Part shown: in pieces, positions 23,497 to 31,781 of the stretch
Layout of the letters: every line of letters starts with the position of its first letter
Numbering within the stretch: position 1 is the stretch's first letter
DNA from: Plectonema cf. radiosum LEGE 06105
GTDB taxonomy: Bacteria > Cyanobacteriota > Cyanobacteriia > Cyanobacteriales > Nostocaceae
Direction of reading: 5' to 3'
Assembly (NCBI RefSeq): GCF_015207665.1
Contig: NZ_JADEWL010000072.1
Coordinates: forward strand, 1 to 33,995
Length of the DNA: 33,995 nucleotides
Notes under the pieces: generated by a model
The model's database searches: none
What the model was told of the DNA's origin: nothing
Seen by the model: only the letters and a program-made list of their open reading frames with translations
Translations under genes and position numbers: made by a program

Positions 23497-24684
23497 ATGC
23501 TGGAATCTACAAATCCCTTACAAGATAAAAGTACATTACAATCTGCGACAATCCAAAATAATAGTTTTGCTCCAGAAACTGATTTAAATACCTTAAATTT
23601 GACAGGTTCTTCACAATCATTATTGACTTCATCAATAGATTCTCAACAGAATCCTAACCCCAGTCCTTATATTAGCAGTCCGGCAGTTTTTGCGGATTTT
23701 AATGGGGATGGTAAACAAGATAAATTTTGGCGTAACACTCAAACTGGTGAAAATGCTATTTGGTTGATGGATGGTTCTAATCCTACTGGTGCTGCTGTCA
23801 ATTCTTTAGGTACAGAATGGGATTACAGTATTGCTGATTTCAACGGCGATGGTAAAACCGATTTAATGTGGCGCAATCAAAATTCCGGAGAAAATCTACT
23901 TTGGTTGATGGATGGTAGTCAGATTGTATCTGAGACTTCTTTAGACACCCTCGGCACCGAATGGGATTATAGTATTGCAGATTTCAACGGCGATGGTAGA
24001 ACCGATTTATTATGGCGGAATCAAAATACGGGTGAAAATGCCGGTTGGTTGATGGATGGTGCTAGCGTTACTAGTGCAGATTTTCTACCGCAGTTAGATT
24101 CATCATGGACTTATACGGTTGGTGAGTTCAATCCTAATTTCAATACCGATGTGTTCTGGCATAACGAGCAAACTGGTGAAAATACTGTTTGGTTTATGAA
24201 TGGTTTGAGTGCCGAACAAGCTGCATTACCGACTTTTGGCGCAGGTTGGGAGTATACAGAGGGTGACTTCGATGGTAATTTTACTACCGATATTCTCTGG
24301 CAAAATAAGAGTACTGGTGAAACCAAACTTTGGTTAATGAATGGCTCCAATGCGGTAGAGTCAGATTTACCAACTTTGGGTTCTGGTTGGGAATCCAATA
24401 TCGGCGACTTTAACGCTGATGGGAGAATGGACATCCTGTGGCGGAATCAGTCAACTGGACAAAATGCCGCTTGGATTATGAATGGTGCTGAGGCTACTGG
24501 TATTGAATTACCATCACTTGGTACTGAATGGGATTTGAGTATCGGTGATTTCGACGGTGATGGCGATACAGACGTTTTTGGACGCAATACCCAAACTGGT
24601 GAAAACATTATTTTGCGGGTAGACGGTGCAGATGTCACCCAAGAAATTCTACCTTCACTACCTGGAGAATGGGTTGTTAGTTAA
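23497..24684 (+). CDS. Seven-bladed FG-GAP/VCBS-type repeat protein, paralogue 1
   Basis: 395 residues: ~65 low-complexity residues, then seven units of ~47 residues of the form (A/G)DFNGDGxTDxxWRNxxTGENxxWLMDG, ending at the C-terminus. DxNxDGxxD loops are Ca2+-binding-like. The fourth and fifth units (GEFNPNFNTD, GDFDGNFTTD) have lost part of the loop, and the seventh has lost the Trp. Seven such units match a beta-propeller. There is no signal peptide or PEP-CTERM, so export, if any, would need a non-Sec route such as type I secretion. Units 1-3 are close at DNA level, a sign of recent internal duplication. The paralogue follows at 25002. Confidence 0.88.
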   Translation: MLESTNPLQDKSTLQSATIQNNSFAPETDLNTLNLTGSSQSLLTSSIDSQQNPNPSPYISSPAVFADFNGDGKQDKFWRNTQTGENAIWLMDGSNPTGAAVNSLGTEWDYSIADFNGDGKTDLMWRNQNSGENLLWLMDGSQIVSETSLDTLGTEWDYSIADFNGDGRTDLLWRNQNTGENAGWLMDGASVTSADFLPQLDSSWTYTVGEFNPNFNTDVFWHNEQTGENTVWFMNGLSAEQAALPTFGAGWEYTEGDFDGNFTTDILWQNKSTGETKLWLMNGSNAVESDLPTLGSGWESNIGDFNADGRMDILWRNQSTGQNAAWIMNGAEATGIELPSLGTEWDLSIGDFDGDGDTDVFGRNTQTGENIILRVDGADVTQEILPSLPGEWVVS

Positions 24685-24708
24685 GAGTTGAAATTTTAGG
24701 TTTGTATT

Positions 24709-24734
24709 GGGAGTCGTTAGGCTCCCTTTTTTTT
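24709..24734 (+). terminator. Intrinsic terminator between the two propeller genes
   Basis: GGGAGTC and GGCTCCC form a stem (one G-U) around the loop GTTA, followed by eight T residues. It lies 25 bases after the stop codon, so each paralogue is probably its own transcription unit. Confidence 0.85.
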
Positions 24735-25001
24735 GAATATTTAATTAGCTTTTAACCAATGAATAATTGGCAATTATTTATTATTGAATAGTTGGATTTA
24801 TTTTTACCTTTATCTAAATAAATAGAGATAAAATAAATATAGATTCATAGATGATTAACTTGATATTAAATAACCATTCATAAAAAATATTAAAAATGTT
24901 CATCACAAGCAACAATTAATAAAAAACTATATGTTAGTACTTAACAAAAAAAACTATAAGAATCAGTTATAACAGATAAAGATTATTGATAAAAAAACAC
25001 T
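24735..25001 (+). other. AT-rich leader before propeller paralogue 2
   Basis: About 270 bases of AT-rich spacer with no coding frame. It most likely holds the promoter and 5' leader of the second paralogue, but no promoter boxes stand out enough to call. Confidence 0.4.
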
Positions 25002-26228
25002 ATGTTTTCAAATGAAAATCTAGCCGGTGTATCCGCAAACGCTCTTGCAACAGAATATACTCAACTTTCAAATAATACTTTTGACGACGGTATTTCTTCC
25101 GAGCACAATTTGAAAATTGGACATTCTTCGCAATCATTGCCCCTTGAGGATGCCGACAGTATAACTGCTGCGAGAAATCCCAATCCTAATCCTATCTTTA
25201 GCGATGCAGCAGTTGTTGTCGATTTCAATGGTGACGGTAAAACTGATAAATTTTGGCGTAACGCTGAAACTGGTGAAACCGCAGTTTGGTTAATGGATGG
25301 TGTTAATCAAAATCCAGCTTTTCTCAAGAATGTTGATGCATCTTGGGATTTTGCTTTCGCCGATTTTAATAACGATAACAGAACTGATATTTTCTTGAGG
25401 AATAAAAATACCGGAGAAAATGTGATTTGGCAAATGGATGGTACTAATATATCCTCCGAAGAATCAGTACAAAGAATAGATTCCAATTGGGATTTTAGTA
25501 TTGCTGATTTCAATGGTGATGGTAAAAGTGATATTTTTTGGCGGAATACTTCAACTGCTGAAAATGCAACTTGGATAATGGATGGTAAAAATGTCACTAG
25601 TGCTGCTTTTTTACCTACAACTGATTTAAATTGGGACTACAGTGTTAATGATTTCAATAATGATGGTAAAAATGATTTATTTTGGCGAAATCGTATTACA
25701 GGTGAAAACGCTATTTGGTTGATGGATGGTACTAATGCTAATGGTTATGCTGTAAAAGGATTAGAAACTTCTTGGACTCCTACTTTTGGTGATTTCGATG
25801 GAGATTCTCGAACCGATATTCTTTGGAGTAATCAAGATAGCGGTGAAAATTCTGTTTGGGTAATGACTGGTACTCTGTTTAACGATATCATCTTTGGTGA
25901 ATCAACTTTACCGCAATTAAGTTCTGCTTGGAAAGCAAATATTGGTGATTTCAACGGTGATGGTAGAACTGATATTTTCTGGCATAATAATCAAACTGGT
26001 GAAAATACAGCTTGGTTAATGAATGGAGGAGAAGTATCAACTAAAGCCTTTTTACCTTCCAATGATTTAACTTGGGAACCTATGATTGGAGATTATAATG
26101 GTGATGGTAAAACTGATATTTTCTGGCGCAATAATACAACTGGAGAAAATGCTATTTGGACAATGAATGGTACTATTGCTGAAGGTAGTTATTTATCAAA
26201 CTTTGACCCCGGTTGGTATGCTTTTTAA
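25002..26228 (+). CDS. Seven-bladed FG-GAP/VCBS-type repeat protein, paralogue 2
   Basis: 408 residues built like the gene before it: ~70 residues of non-repeated N-terminus (MFSNENLAGVSANALATEY), then seven units with the same DFNGDGxTDxFWRNxxTGENxxWLMDG pattern. The fifth unit carries an extra ~5 residues (TLFNDIIFGESTLPQLSS). Its loops are better preserved than in paralogue 1. N-termini of the two paralogues are unrelated except for a shared SSQSL near residues 42-46 and a PNP motif just before the first blade. No signal peptide is visible. Function unknown; a Ca2+-stabilised extracellular or cell-surface propeller is the likely fold. Confidence 0.88.
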   Translation: MFSNENLAGVSANALATEYTQLSNNTFDDGISSEHNLKIGHSSQSLPLEDADSITAARNPNPNPIFSDAAVVVDFNGDGKTDKFWRNAETGETAVWLMDGVNQNPAFLKNVDASWDFAFADFNNDNRTDIFLRNKNTGENVIWQMDGTNISSEESVQRIDSNWDFSIADFNGDGKSDIFWRNTSTAENATWIMDGKNVTSAAFLPTTDLNWDYSVNDFNNDGKNDLFWRNRITGENAIWLMDGTNANGYAVKGLETSWTPTFGDFDGDSRTDILWSNQDSGENSVWVMTGTLFNDIIFGESTLPQLSSAWKANIGDFNGDGRTDIFWHNNQTGENTAWLMNGGEVSTKAFLPSNDLTWEPMIGDYNGDGKTDIFWRNNTTGENAIWTMNGTIAEGSYLSNFDPGWYAF

Positions 26229-26305
26229 TAGTTAACATTGAGAGTGTGCGTGCAGTATAAATCAGTTTTATAAGGAATGAAGAAAGTCCTTTTTGCAGAG
26301 TAATC

Positions 26306-26324
26306 CCCCGAATTGAATTCGGGG
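26306..26324. repeat. Palindrome CCCCGAATTGAATTCGGGG
   Basis: Perfect nine-base arms around a single G, 77 bases after the propeller gene. No T-run follows directly, so it is a dispersed palindromic repeat rather than a clear terminator. Confidence 0.6.
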
Positions 26325-26363
26325 ACTTTACCCATCACCACTTATAATTTGCAATTATTGTCT

Positions 26364-26437
26364 CTAATATTGATTGCGTTCTGCCATTACACCACCATCC
26401 ACATCCCAAACTGCACCCGTAATCCAAGAGGCTTTAC
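26364..26437 (-). pseudogene. C-terminal remnant of a short-chain dehydrogenase/reductase
   Basis: On the minus strand the frame reads GKASWITGAVWDVDGGVMA then ERNQY and a stop (TAG at 26366-26364). This is the typical end of classical SDR enzymes (S-x-x-T-G-x-x-x-x-V-D-G-G). Upstream, from about 26438, the sequence turns into a CCCCTCTC...GGAGAGGGG dispersed repeat, and nothing of the Rossmann fold or active site remains. Confidence 0.65.
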
Positions 26438-26885
26438 CCCTCTCTTAGCCACCCCTCTCCAAGGCATCGGAGAGGGGAGGGGGTGAGGTTTGATCTTACA
26501 TTTAATTACGCCTACCTACTTATTACTAGTCTTGGCGAATGGAATATGTCCTGCGGACACGCGGAGCAAACGCGACTACACAGACAAAACCCTGATTTTT
26601 TTGGTCCCCGCAGACGGACTTCGCTTGTGTAGTAGCGAATTATATTCGCCCAATACTTTTCAAACATCCACTACGCGATCGCCAAACTCACTTGATAAAA
26701 CCCGTCGTGATAACGGGTTTTTTTTATAGAGTCCACGCAGGTGGACTTAGGAAGGTGTAGTAGCGGTTTTAACCGCCATATTATACATAAATTTCTCACA
26801 AGTCATTTAGGATTGCTATATAAGACGAGAATATCAAACTCTTGTAGTGCGGGCTGTTAGCCCGCTACTCAAATACAAATTAAAT
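26438..26885. repeat. Dense mosaic of dispersed palindromic repeats
   Basis: It includes CCCCTCTCCAAGG..GGAGAGGGG (26453-26477), GTCCTGCGGAC (26546-26556), GTCCGC-type and GTGTAGTAGCGAA blocks, AGTCCACGCAGGTGGACT (26730-26747), TAGCGGTTTTAACCGCC (26761-26777) and GTAGTGCGGGCTGTTAGCCC (26846-26865). Several are shared with 1103-1318. A 79-codon frame (26490-26729) lies entirely within this mosaic and is not a credible gene. Confidence 0.75.
26697..26726 (+). terminator. Terminator-like hairpin in the repeat mosaic
   Basis: AAAACCCGT (26697-26705) pairs with ACGGGTTTT around CGTGATA and is followed by a T-run. No gene lies just upstream, so it may be part of a mobile repeat rather than a working terminator. 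Confidence 0.5.
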
Positions 26886-26950
26886 GCGTAGCAGCTTACT
26901 CACGTTAATAGACATAAAAAATATTTTACTTACTATAAAAATATCAATTT

Positions 26951-27086
26951 ATGCGAACAGTAGTAATTCAATTACTAGATACAGTATTTTCTGCCCTTTC
27001 CTAAAAACCCTGAAGAATTCGTTCAAAAAATGCGAATTGCCGCAGAAATTTGGGAATATTTAATCAAACTTACGTACTTTAGTTAA
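26951..27086 (+). pseudogene. Frameshifted remnant, probably a UPF0175-type antitoxin
   Basis: ATG 26951 begins MRTVVIQLLDTVFSALS and stops at once (TAA). One base out of frame the reading continues KNPEEFVQKMRIAAEIWEY (from 27003) to a TAA at 27084. Joined, the two halves resemble the start of UPF0175-type proteins as I remember them (a short strand, then PEEF, then MRxAAA). The single-base shift at ~27000 and loss of the C-terminal helix-turn-helix part mark it as decayed. The family call is tentative. Confidence 0.5.
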
Positions 27087-27232
27087 AGTAACTTCATATA
27101 TTCTCATTTTGCCGTAAATCGGATAAATTTCTTTAAATCACTAAACAACCCTTTAACTGCTGCTTATTTCAACTCAAATCAATTTTATAACTCTCAGTAA
27201 ATTTTCTTAATAATGAAATATGTTTACATAAC

Positions 27233-27254
27233 TTAATCTTTTTGTTAAGATTAA
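27233..27254. promoter_or_regulatory. Inverted repeat, candidate operator before the DoxX gene
   Basis: TTAATCTT and AAGATTAA are perfect eight-base inverted arms separated by six bases (TTTGTT). The site ends 42 bases before the DoxX start codon, where a dimeric repressor or activator could act on the promoter. It is AT-rich, so chance occurrence is not excluded. Confidence 0.4.
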
Positions 27255-27296
27255 TCAGATAAATATGATAAATTTGCTTGCATCAAGAGTTGAGAT

Positions 27297-27839
27297 ATGA
27301 ATTATACAGCGCTATTGACGGGGATTTTCAAGCCTAACGTTAGCCCTAATTTTTTGTCACAAACAGGTTGGGCTGTATTGCGGGCTATTGTTGGAGTGAT
27401 GATGATTCACAACGGTTTAGATAAACTGGGAAATATTGAAAGCTTTGCGGAAGCTTATGTTCAGGTTATTGGTTTACCTTTCCCGATATTTTTTAGCTAT
27501 GTAGCAGGTTTTACCGAGTTGATTGGTGCATCGTTGTTGATACTGGGTTTATTGACTCGTCTTGCTGGTTTGGGTTTATTTTCAACAATGTGTGTTGCGA
27601 TGTACCATCACATCTTGGTTGCGGGTTTGAATATTTCTTACCTGGAGTTATCAGCAATTTACGCAGCTTGTTTTCTATTTTTTGCTATCAATGGTGCGGG
27701 TTTATTTTCCAGCGATGCATTAATTGCAAACTGGCTTGATAACAACGCATTCTCAGCACAAGCTAAGCAAATCATGCGATTAGAGAAAGCTTATCAAGCT
27801 ACCAGTGCAGATAAAGAAGTGAATGCTGCGGTGAAGTAG
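27297..27839 (+). CDS. DoxX-family membrane protein
   Basis: 180 residues with four hydrophobic helices. WAVLRAIVGVMMIHNGLDKLGN, followed by FAEAYVQVIGLPFPIFFSYVAGFTELIGASLLILGLLTRLAG, matches the DoxX pattern (R..G..f...G..K, then G.P.p...a...g..E..gg..L..Gl.tr.a). The family comprises small integral membrane proteins tied in some bacteria to quinone or thiol redox balance, but no firm activity is known. The C-terminal ~30 residues are soluble and charged. The gene stands alone, with a candidate operator upstream and repeat DNA on both sides. Confidence 0.9.
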   Translation: MNYTALLTGIFKPNVSPNFLSQTGWAVLRAIVGVMMIHNGLDKLGNIESFAEAYVQVIGLPFPIFFSYVAGFTELIGASLLILGLLTRLAGLGLFSTMCVAMYHHILVAGLNISYLELSAIYAACFLFFAINGAGLFSSDALIANWLDNNAFSAQAKQIMRLEKAYQATSADKEVNAAVK

Positions 27840-28163
27840 TAGATATTAGACATCTCGGAAAAAGATGTCCCAGACGGGGTGTATTCCTACGTCTGCGACA
27901 AAGCTTTTGGGTAAGGGATAATATCATGTCCGGTTAAACACTCCTGTATATCTGTGAAGGTTGGTAATGGGTAATTGCCAATTGGTAATTAGGATTGGGG
28001 ATTGGTAATTGGGAAATTACCGATTACCCATTACCAATTACCAGTCAACAGCTAATAATAACTAATCATCCGGACTTGATATAATATTACTTCTTTAAAT
28101 CGGTAATCTTTTAACGAAAAAGGAGTAGTAATAAATAGTTCTGTACTCAATTGATCAAAGCTG
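27840..28163. repeat. Spacer with inverted and heptad repeats
   Basis: Just after the DoxX gene are GACATCT/AGATGTC (27849-27869) and CAGACG/CGTCTG (27871-27895) inverted pairs. From about 27962 to 28045 an ATTGGTA/GGGTAATT heptad-type array forms a large imperfect inverted repeat (GGTAATGGGTAATTG against the complement of ATTACCCATTACC). No gene is seen. Confidence 0.65.
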
Positions 28164-28457
28164 ATGAAGAAAAACTTATTTGTGATTAATGTAATTAAGA
28201 TTATATCTACAGTTTTAATGATAGGAGCTATAGGACTAGAATTAGGTCATATTTATGCTTTAAAAAATCACCTGCAAATTCCTGATATTATTAGACCAAT
28301 TTTAGTAATTGAACGTGTTGCTGTTGGAGTTCATTTAATTGAAGCGATAATCGCATCTTTTAAAGCCGGTTCTAAATATGGTGTTTATACTTTTTTTGTC
28401 GGCACAATTGGTTTAGTAGAACTGTTTGGAGAAGAAAATCAATCAATAAATAAATAA
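28164..28457 (+). CDS. Small membrane protein of unknown function
   Basis: 97 residues with three hydrophobic segments: VIKIISTVLMIGAIGLELGHIYAL, VIERVAVGVHLIEAIIASF and YGVYTFFVGTIGLVELFG. Glu and His residues inside the segments (ELGH, VHLIEA) might be functional. I do not recognise the family. A strong purine box (AAAGGAG) lies at 28119-28125, too far upstream (~40 bases) to be its ribosome binding site. An in-frame TGA at 28152 rules out a much longer N-terminus. Confidence 0.6.
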   Translation: MKKNLFVINVIKIISTVLMIGAIGLELGHIYALKNHLQIPDIIRPILVIERVAVGVHLIEAIIASFKAGSKYGVYTFFVGTIGLVELFGEENQSINK

Positions 28458-28463
28458 ATAAAA

Positions 28464-28484
28464 AGACGTAGCAGTGCTACGTCT
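28464..28484. terminator. Palindromic hairpin between convergent genes (repeat copy 1)
   Basis: A 21-base near-perfect palindrome with arms AGACGTAGCA / TGCTACGTCT lies seven bases after the small membrane protein gene and 22 bases before the end of the convergent GHL10 gene. It could end transcription from both sides. The same 21 bases recur at 32301-32321, so it is a dispersed element. Confidence 0.55.
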
Positions 28485-28505
28485 CTACATTATTATTATG
28501 ATTAA

Positions 28506-29921
28506 TTAAATTCTGGAACGACGAGTAAAACGGGGAAATAAACTTTGGAATCCAGCTTGTCGCAATTCAGTATTTTCTTGAGCATGATTCCATAGACTTT
28601 CGTAATAGAAGAAAGTTACACCCAAATTATTTTGTTGTGCTGCTCGTACCTGAGATTTAATTTGTTGCATTGAAACTGGACGATTTCGCAAACCTGCCAT
28701 AATGCCTACACCAGTAGGTATATATTGCTTGGTTTCGAGCATTTCTGGAAGGTTAATTTTGTCAACAAAACTTGCTAAATCGTTACGATAAACTTGCATG
28801 ATTAGTTCGTCTACAACACTCAAACGCACCCAATTGAGCCAATCTTGCAACTGTAATTTATAAGCGTGGTTGTAATAATTGGGAGATACAGAAAAAATTG
28901 TATAGGGCTTTCTAGCTTTGACGGCTTGGTTAAGTTGTACCATAAACGCGGTAATTTTATCCGCACGCCATTTTACCCATGCTTCATCTGCAAAGTTGCT
29001 TGGGGGTGGATTTTGGGTTTCTTGAGTATACAAAGCAACGGTGTAGGAGTCATAACCGAATTCTCGTGGTAAACTCATGTGGTCATCGAACTGAATGCCA
29101 TCAACATCATATTGACTGACAACTTCTAAAACCAAATTTTGAATAAATTGTTGTACCTGGGGATGAAAAGGATTTAACCATGCAACTTCACCCGCAGCAC
29201 TATTGGAAGTTAAACTCCTGTCAGCTTTTTGAGTCAACCATTGAGGGTTATTTAAAGCTAATTCCGAGCTTTCGGGAACCATAAAACCAAATTCAAACCA
29301 GGGAATTACTAACAAACCTTGACGATGAGCTTGACTAATCAAGTCTGCTAATATATCCTGTCCATTTGAACCTTTGAAGAAAAAGGGAATACCAGCCCGT
29401 CTTGCTGTAGCACTAGGAAATTTGGTATAACCAGAATTCCATACAACAGGATAAATAGTATTGAAATTCAAACGTCTTAGTTGAGTAACAGCATCTCTGA
29501 GAGCAGATTGATTTCTCAGAACATTAAAATCATTGGTACTCATCCATACACCCCGAATTTCTTGACGGGGTAGTTGTCGTGGTTGCAATATTTCCGGTTG
29601 GATGATGTCGGGTTGAATTATGTCGGGTGTAATTATAGTGGCTGCCGGAGGAAATTGTGCGATCGCCGATTCTAAATTATCAAGCAGCAACACCGTAGAA
29701 AATGATATTACAAATAGAAGTGGAAGACAACGCTTGAGTAGCTGGGAAATTCCGAATTTTGGCAAATTTAGCTTTCTAAATGAGTTAACTAGTCTTGCGT
29801 GGACTTGTAAACTTTGAGCTTTAAACTGATTGATCATTAGTCTACAGGTATGTCTGCTTACTCTACAAAAATTGATTTTTTCAGCGATAATTGTGCTGCA
29901 TTGGTTTAGAATGAAGCACAA
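28506..29921 (-). CDS. Glycosyl hydrolase-like 10 (GHL10/DUF187) protein
   Basis: Up to 471 residues; ATG 29837 (MINQFKAQSL, 443 residues) is a likely alternative, since the first 28 residues are Cys-rich and not family-like. A hydrophobic stretch (CLPLLFVISFSTVLLLDNL, ending SAIAQ) is a signal peptide or anchor. It is followed by a Pro-rich (D/E)IIQP repeat. The catalytic-type domain starts at EIRGVWMSTNDFNVL and holds LNFNTIYPVVWNSGYTKFPS, VIPWFEFGF, YDVDGIQFDDHMSLP and FSVSPNYYNHAY, marks of GHL10/DUF187 TIM-barrel proteins. Asp and Glu residues in these strands are candidate catalytic groups. The family acts on the cell envelope or extracellular glycans; the exact substrate is unknown. 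Confidence 0.88.
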   Translation of the reverse strand: MCFILNQCSTIIAEKINFCRVSRHTCRLMINQFKAQSLQVHARLVNSFRKLNLPKFGISQLLKRCLPLLFVISFSTVLLLDNLESAIAQFPPAATIITPDIIQPDIIQPEILQPRQLPRQEIRGVWMSTNDFNVLRNQSALRDAVTQLRRLNFNTIYPVVWNSGYTKFPSATARRAGIPFFFKGSNGQDILADLISQAHRQGLLVIPWFEFGFMVPESSELALNNPQWLTQKADRSLTSNSAAGEVAWLNPFHPQVQQFIQNLVLEVVSQYDVDGIQFDDHMSLPREFGYDSYTVALYTQETQNPPPSNFADEAWVKWRADKITAFMVQLNQAVKARKPYTIFSVSPNYYNHAYKLQLQDWLNWVRLSVVDELIMQVYRNDLASFVDKINLPEMLETKQYIPTGVGIMAGLRNRPVSMQQIKSQVRAAQQNNLGVTFFYYESLWNHAQENTELRQAGFQSLFPRFTRRSRI

Positions 29922-30295
29922 TTATCGTAGCTTTTCCGATTGACGTATTTTATCGTTGATAGTGCCGTGTTTAGTATACGTGTTTATGTATCAAGAAGGA
30001 CAATTTTTTTTATTGTGAGTTTATTTCATGAATTGGCTTAATTCTATTTAGCACAACGAAGTCATCTTAAAGAAATTCAAATGATTTGAAAAACAGTTAT
30101 CTACAAATAAATCTCACCTTAAGAGATAGAAGTTGAAGAAGGAATATCACTTTACATGGAAGTTTTACAAGATAGAGGTGAATTTATTCCCTTTTAAGTC
30201 TTAGGCAAGTATACAAATAATTTAAATTTACGTTTATCCCCAAACAATCTTTACTCTTTTAATCAATAATAAGGTTATCTACAATCTCTGGTCAT
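29922..30295. other. Divergent spacer between GHL10 and aldo/keto reductase genes
   Basis: This 374-base region carries the promoters of two divergent genes. It has no tandem repeats, unlike most spacers here, and no convincing frame; the longest ATG frame I saw, near 30155, is 13 codons (MEVLQDRGEFIPF). I see no clear palindrome or promoter boxes. Confidence 0.4.
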
Positions 30296-31270
30296 ATGTA
30301 TAATCAAACATTGTTTCTTCCTCAAATGGGTTGCGGAACTTGGGCATGGGGTAATAAGGTGCTTTGGGGATACAATCAAAGCATGGATAATGATTTACAA
30401 CAGGTATTCAATCTTTGTGTTGAGAATGGTGTAACTTTATTTGATACAGGGGATTCTTACGGTACGGGAAAGTTAAACGGACAAAGTGAGAAGTTATTAG
30501 GAATTTTTACTAAAGAATATGAAGGTATAAATAAGCAAGATATCTGCATTGCGACTAAACTTGCTGCTTATCCTTGGAGATTAACTAGAGGTGCAATGGT
30601 TTCTGCTGGTAAAGCTTCTGCAAAACGTTTGGGTAGAAATATCGATTTGGTACAAATGCATTGGTCAACAGCGAATTATTTTCCTTGGCAAGAATGGGCT
30701 TTATTGGATGGACTTGCAGATTTATATGAACAAGGTTTGGTGAAGGGGGTGGGTTTATCAAATTATGGTTCTCAAAGATTGAGAAAGGTACATCAAAAGT
30801 TTGCGGAAAGAGGAATATCTATTACAAGTTTACAGGTACAGTATTCATTATTATCAACTTATCCTGTAACGGAGTTAGGTGTTAAAGAAGTTTGCGACGA
30901 ATTGGGAATAAGAATGATTGCTTATAGTCCTTTATGTTTGGGAATTTTGACGGGAAAATATACAAAAGGTAATTATCCTAAAGGTATTAGAAATTTTCTA
31001 TTTAGGCAATTAATTCCCAGTGCAAAATCTTTATTGGAATGTTTACGAGAAGTTGCAGAATTTAGGAATAAAACTATGTCGCAAGTGGCTATCAATTGGT
31101 GTATTTGTAAAGGTACAATTCCCATTCCTGGAGCGAAAAATTCCCAACAAGCACAGGAGAATATTGGTGCTTTGGGTTGGAATTTAGATGCTGGAGAAAT
31201 TGCCGAATTGGATAAAGCAGCAGCAGGTACAGATAAAAAGATGGTGCAAAATATTTTTCAGACGAAGTGA
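30296..31270 (+). CDS. Aldo/keto reductase
   Basis: 324 residues, the usual AKR length. The catalytic tetrad is present: Asp50 and Tyr55 (LFDTGDSYGTGK), Lys88 (IATKLAAYPW) and His122 (LVQMHWS). GVGLSNYG and the C-terminal IPGAKNSQQAQENIGALGW segment bind NADPH. It reduces aldehydes or ketones in the cytoplasm; the physiological substrate cannot be read from sequence. The start at ATG 30296 gives MYNQTLFLPQMGCGTWAWG, a standard first strand. It is followed by a hairpin at 31310-31332 and then by the PH-domain gene on the same strand. Confidence 0.95.
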   Translation: MYNQTLFLPQMGCGTWAWGNKVLWGYNQSMDNDLQQVFNLCVENGVTLFDTGDSYGTGKLNGQSEKLLGIFTKEYEGINKQDICIATKLAAYPWRLTRGAMVSAGKASAKRLGRNIDLVQMHWSTANYFPWQEWALLDGLADLYEQGLVKGVGLSNYGSQRLRKVHQKFAERGISITSLQVQYSLLSTYPVTELGVKEVCDELGIRMIAYSPLCLGILTGKYTKGNYPKGIRNFLFRQLIPSAKSLLECLREVAEFRNKTMSQVAINWCICKGTIPIPGAKNSQQAQENIGALGWNLDAGEIAELDKAAAGTDKKMVQNIFQTK

Positions 31271-31309
31271 ATTTTTGTATGGGTTGTATAATTATTCTAA
31301 AACCTGCTG

Positions 31310-31332
31310 AAACCTGCTCCCGGTAGGTTTTG
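31310..31332 (+). terminator. Weak intrinsic terminator after the aldo/keto reductase
   Basis: AAACCT pairs with AGGTTT around GCTCCCGGT and runs into TTGTTTGTGTAG. The stem is short and the T-run imperfect. Confidence 0.4.
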
Positions 31333-31371
31333 TTTGTGTAGACAAGCCACTGCGTTTATATAGGTGATAAT

Positions 31372-31752
31372 ATGGACATTTTCAATCAATTTATGGGTAA
31401 TGCATCCGAAGTGAATGTGGAGAAATTACAAAAGGAACTTAGTGCTTTAATGATTGAAGGAGAAAATATACATAAGGCATTTAAATTAATCAGAGATTTG
31501 ATAGTTTTTACCAATAAAAGAATTATTTTGATTGATAAACAAGGAATGACGGGTAAAAAAACTGAATTTTTATCAATTCCCTATAAGTCAATTAAATATT
31601 TTAGTAAGGAAACTGCTGGTACTTTAGATTTGGATGCTGAAATTAAAATTTGGATTCATGGTGATGATTTACCAAGAGAATTTCAATTTAAAAGAGATAA
31701 TGCGGTAGACGAGGTTTATCAGATTTTGAGTTATTATATTTTATCAACTTGA
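31372..31752 (+). CDS. Bacterial PH-domain protein (YvbH/DUF1696-like)
   Basis: 126 residues. The order GENIHKAFKLIRDLIVFTNKRIILIDKQG, then KKTEFLSIPYKSIKYFSKETAG, then DLDAEIKIWIHG and EFQFKRD is the standard pattern of bacterial pleckstrin-homology proteins of the PF08000 type. It is cytoplasmic with no membrane segment. Function unknown; possible protein or lipid binding. It is followed by a CAGTGGACAGTTGACAG repeat tract and converges with the GNAT gene. Confidence 0.85.
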   Translation: MDIFNQFMGNASEVNVEKLQKELSALMIEGENIHKAFKLIRDLIVFTNKRIILIDKQGMTGKKTEFLSIPYKSIKYFSKETAGTLDLDAEIKIWIHGDDLPREFQFKRDNAVDEVYQILSYYILST

Positions 31753-31781
31753 TTGACATGACAGTGGACAGTTGACAGCTA

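Noticed and set aside
24111-24638. Minus-strand frames inside the propeller genes
   Set aside because: They are shadows of the repetitive + strand coding sequence; the + frames carry clear repeat motifs.
26490-26729. 79-codon reading frame
   Set aside because: It lies wholly within a mosaic of palindromic dispersed repeats, ends in a hairpin with a T-run, and its product has no protein-like pattern.
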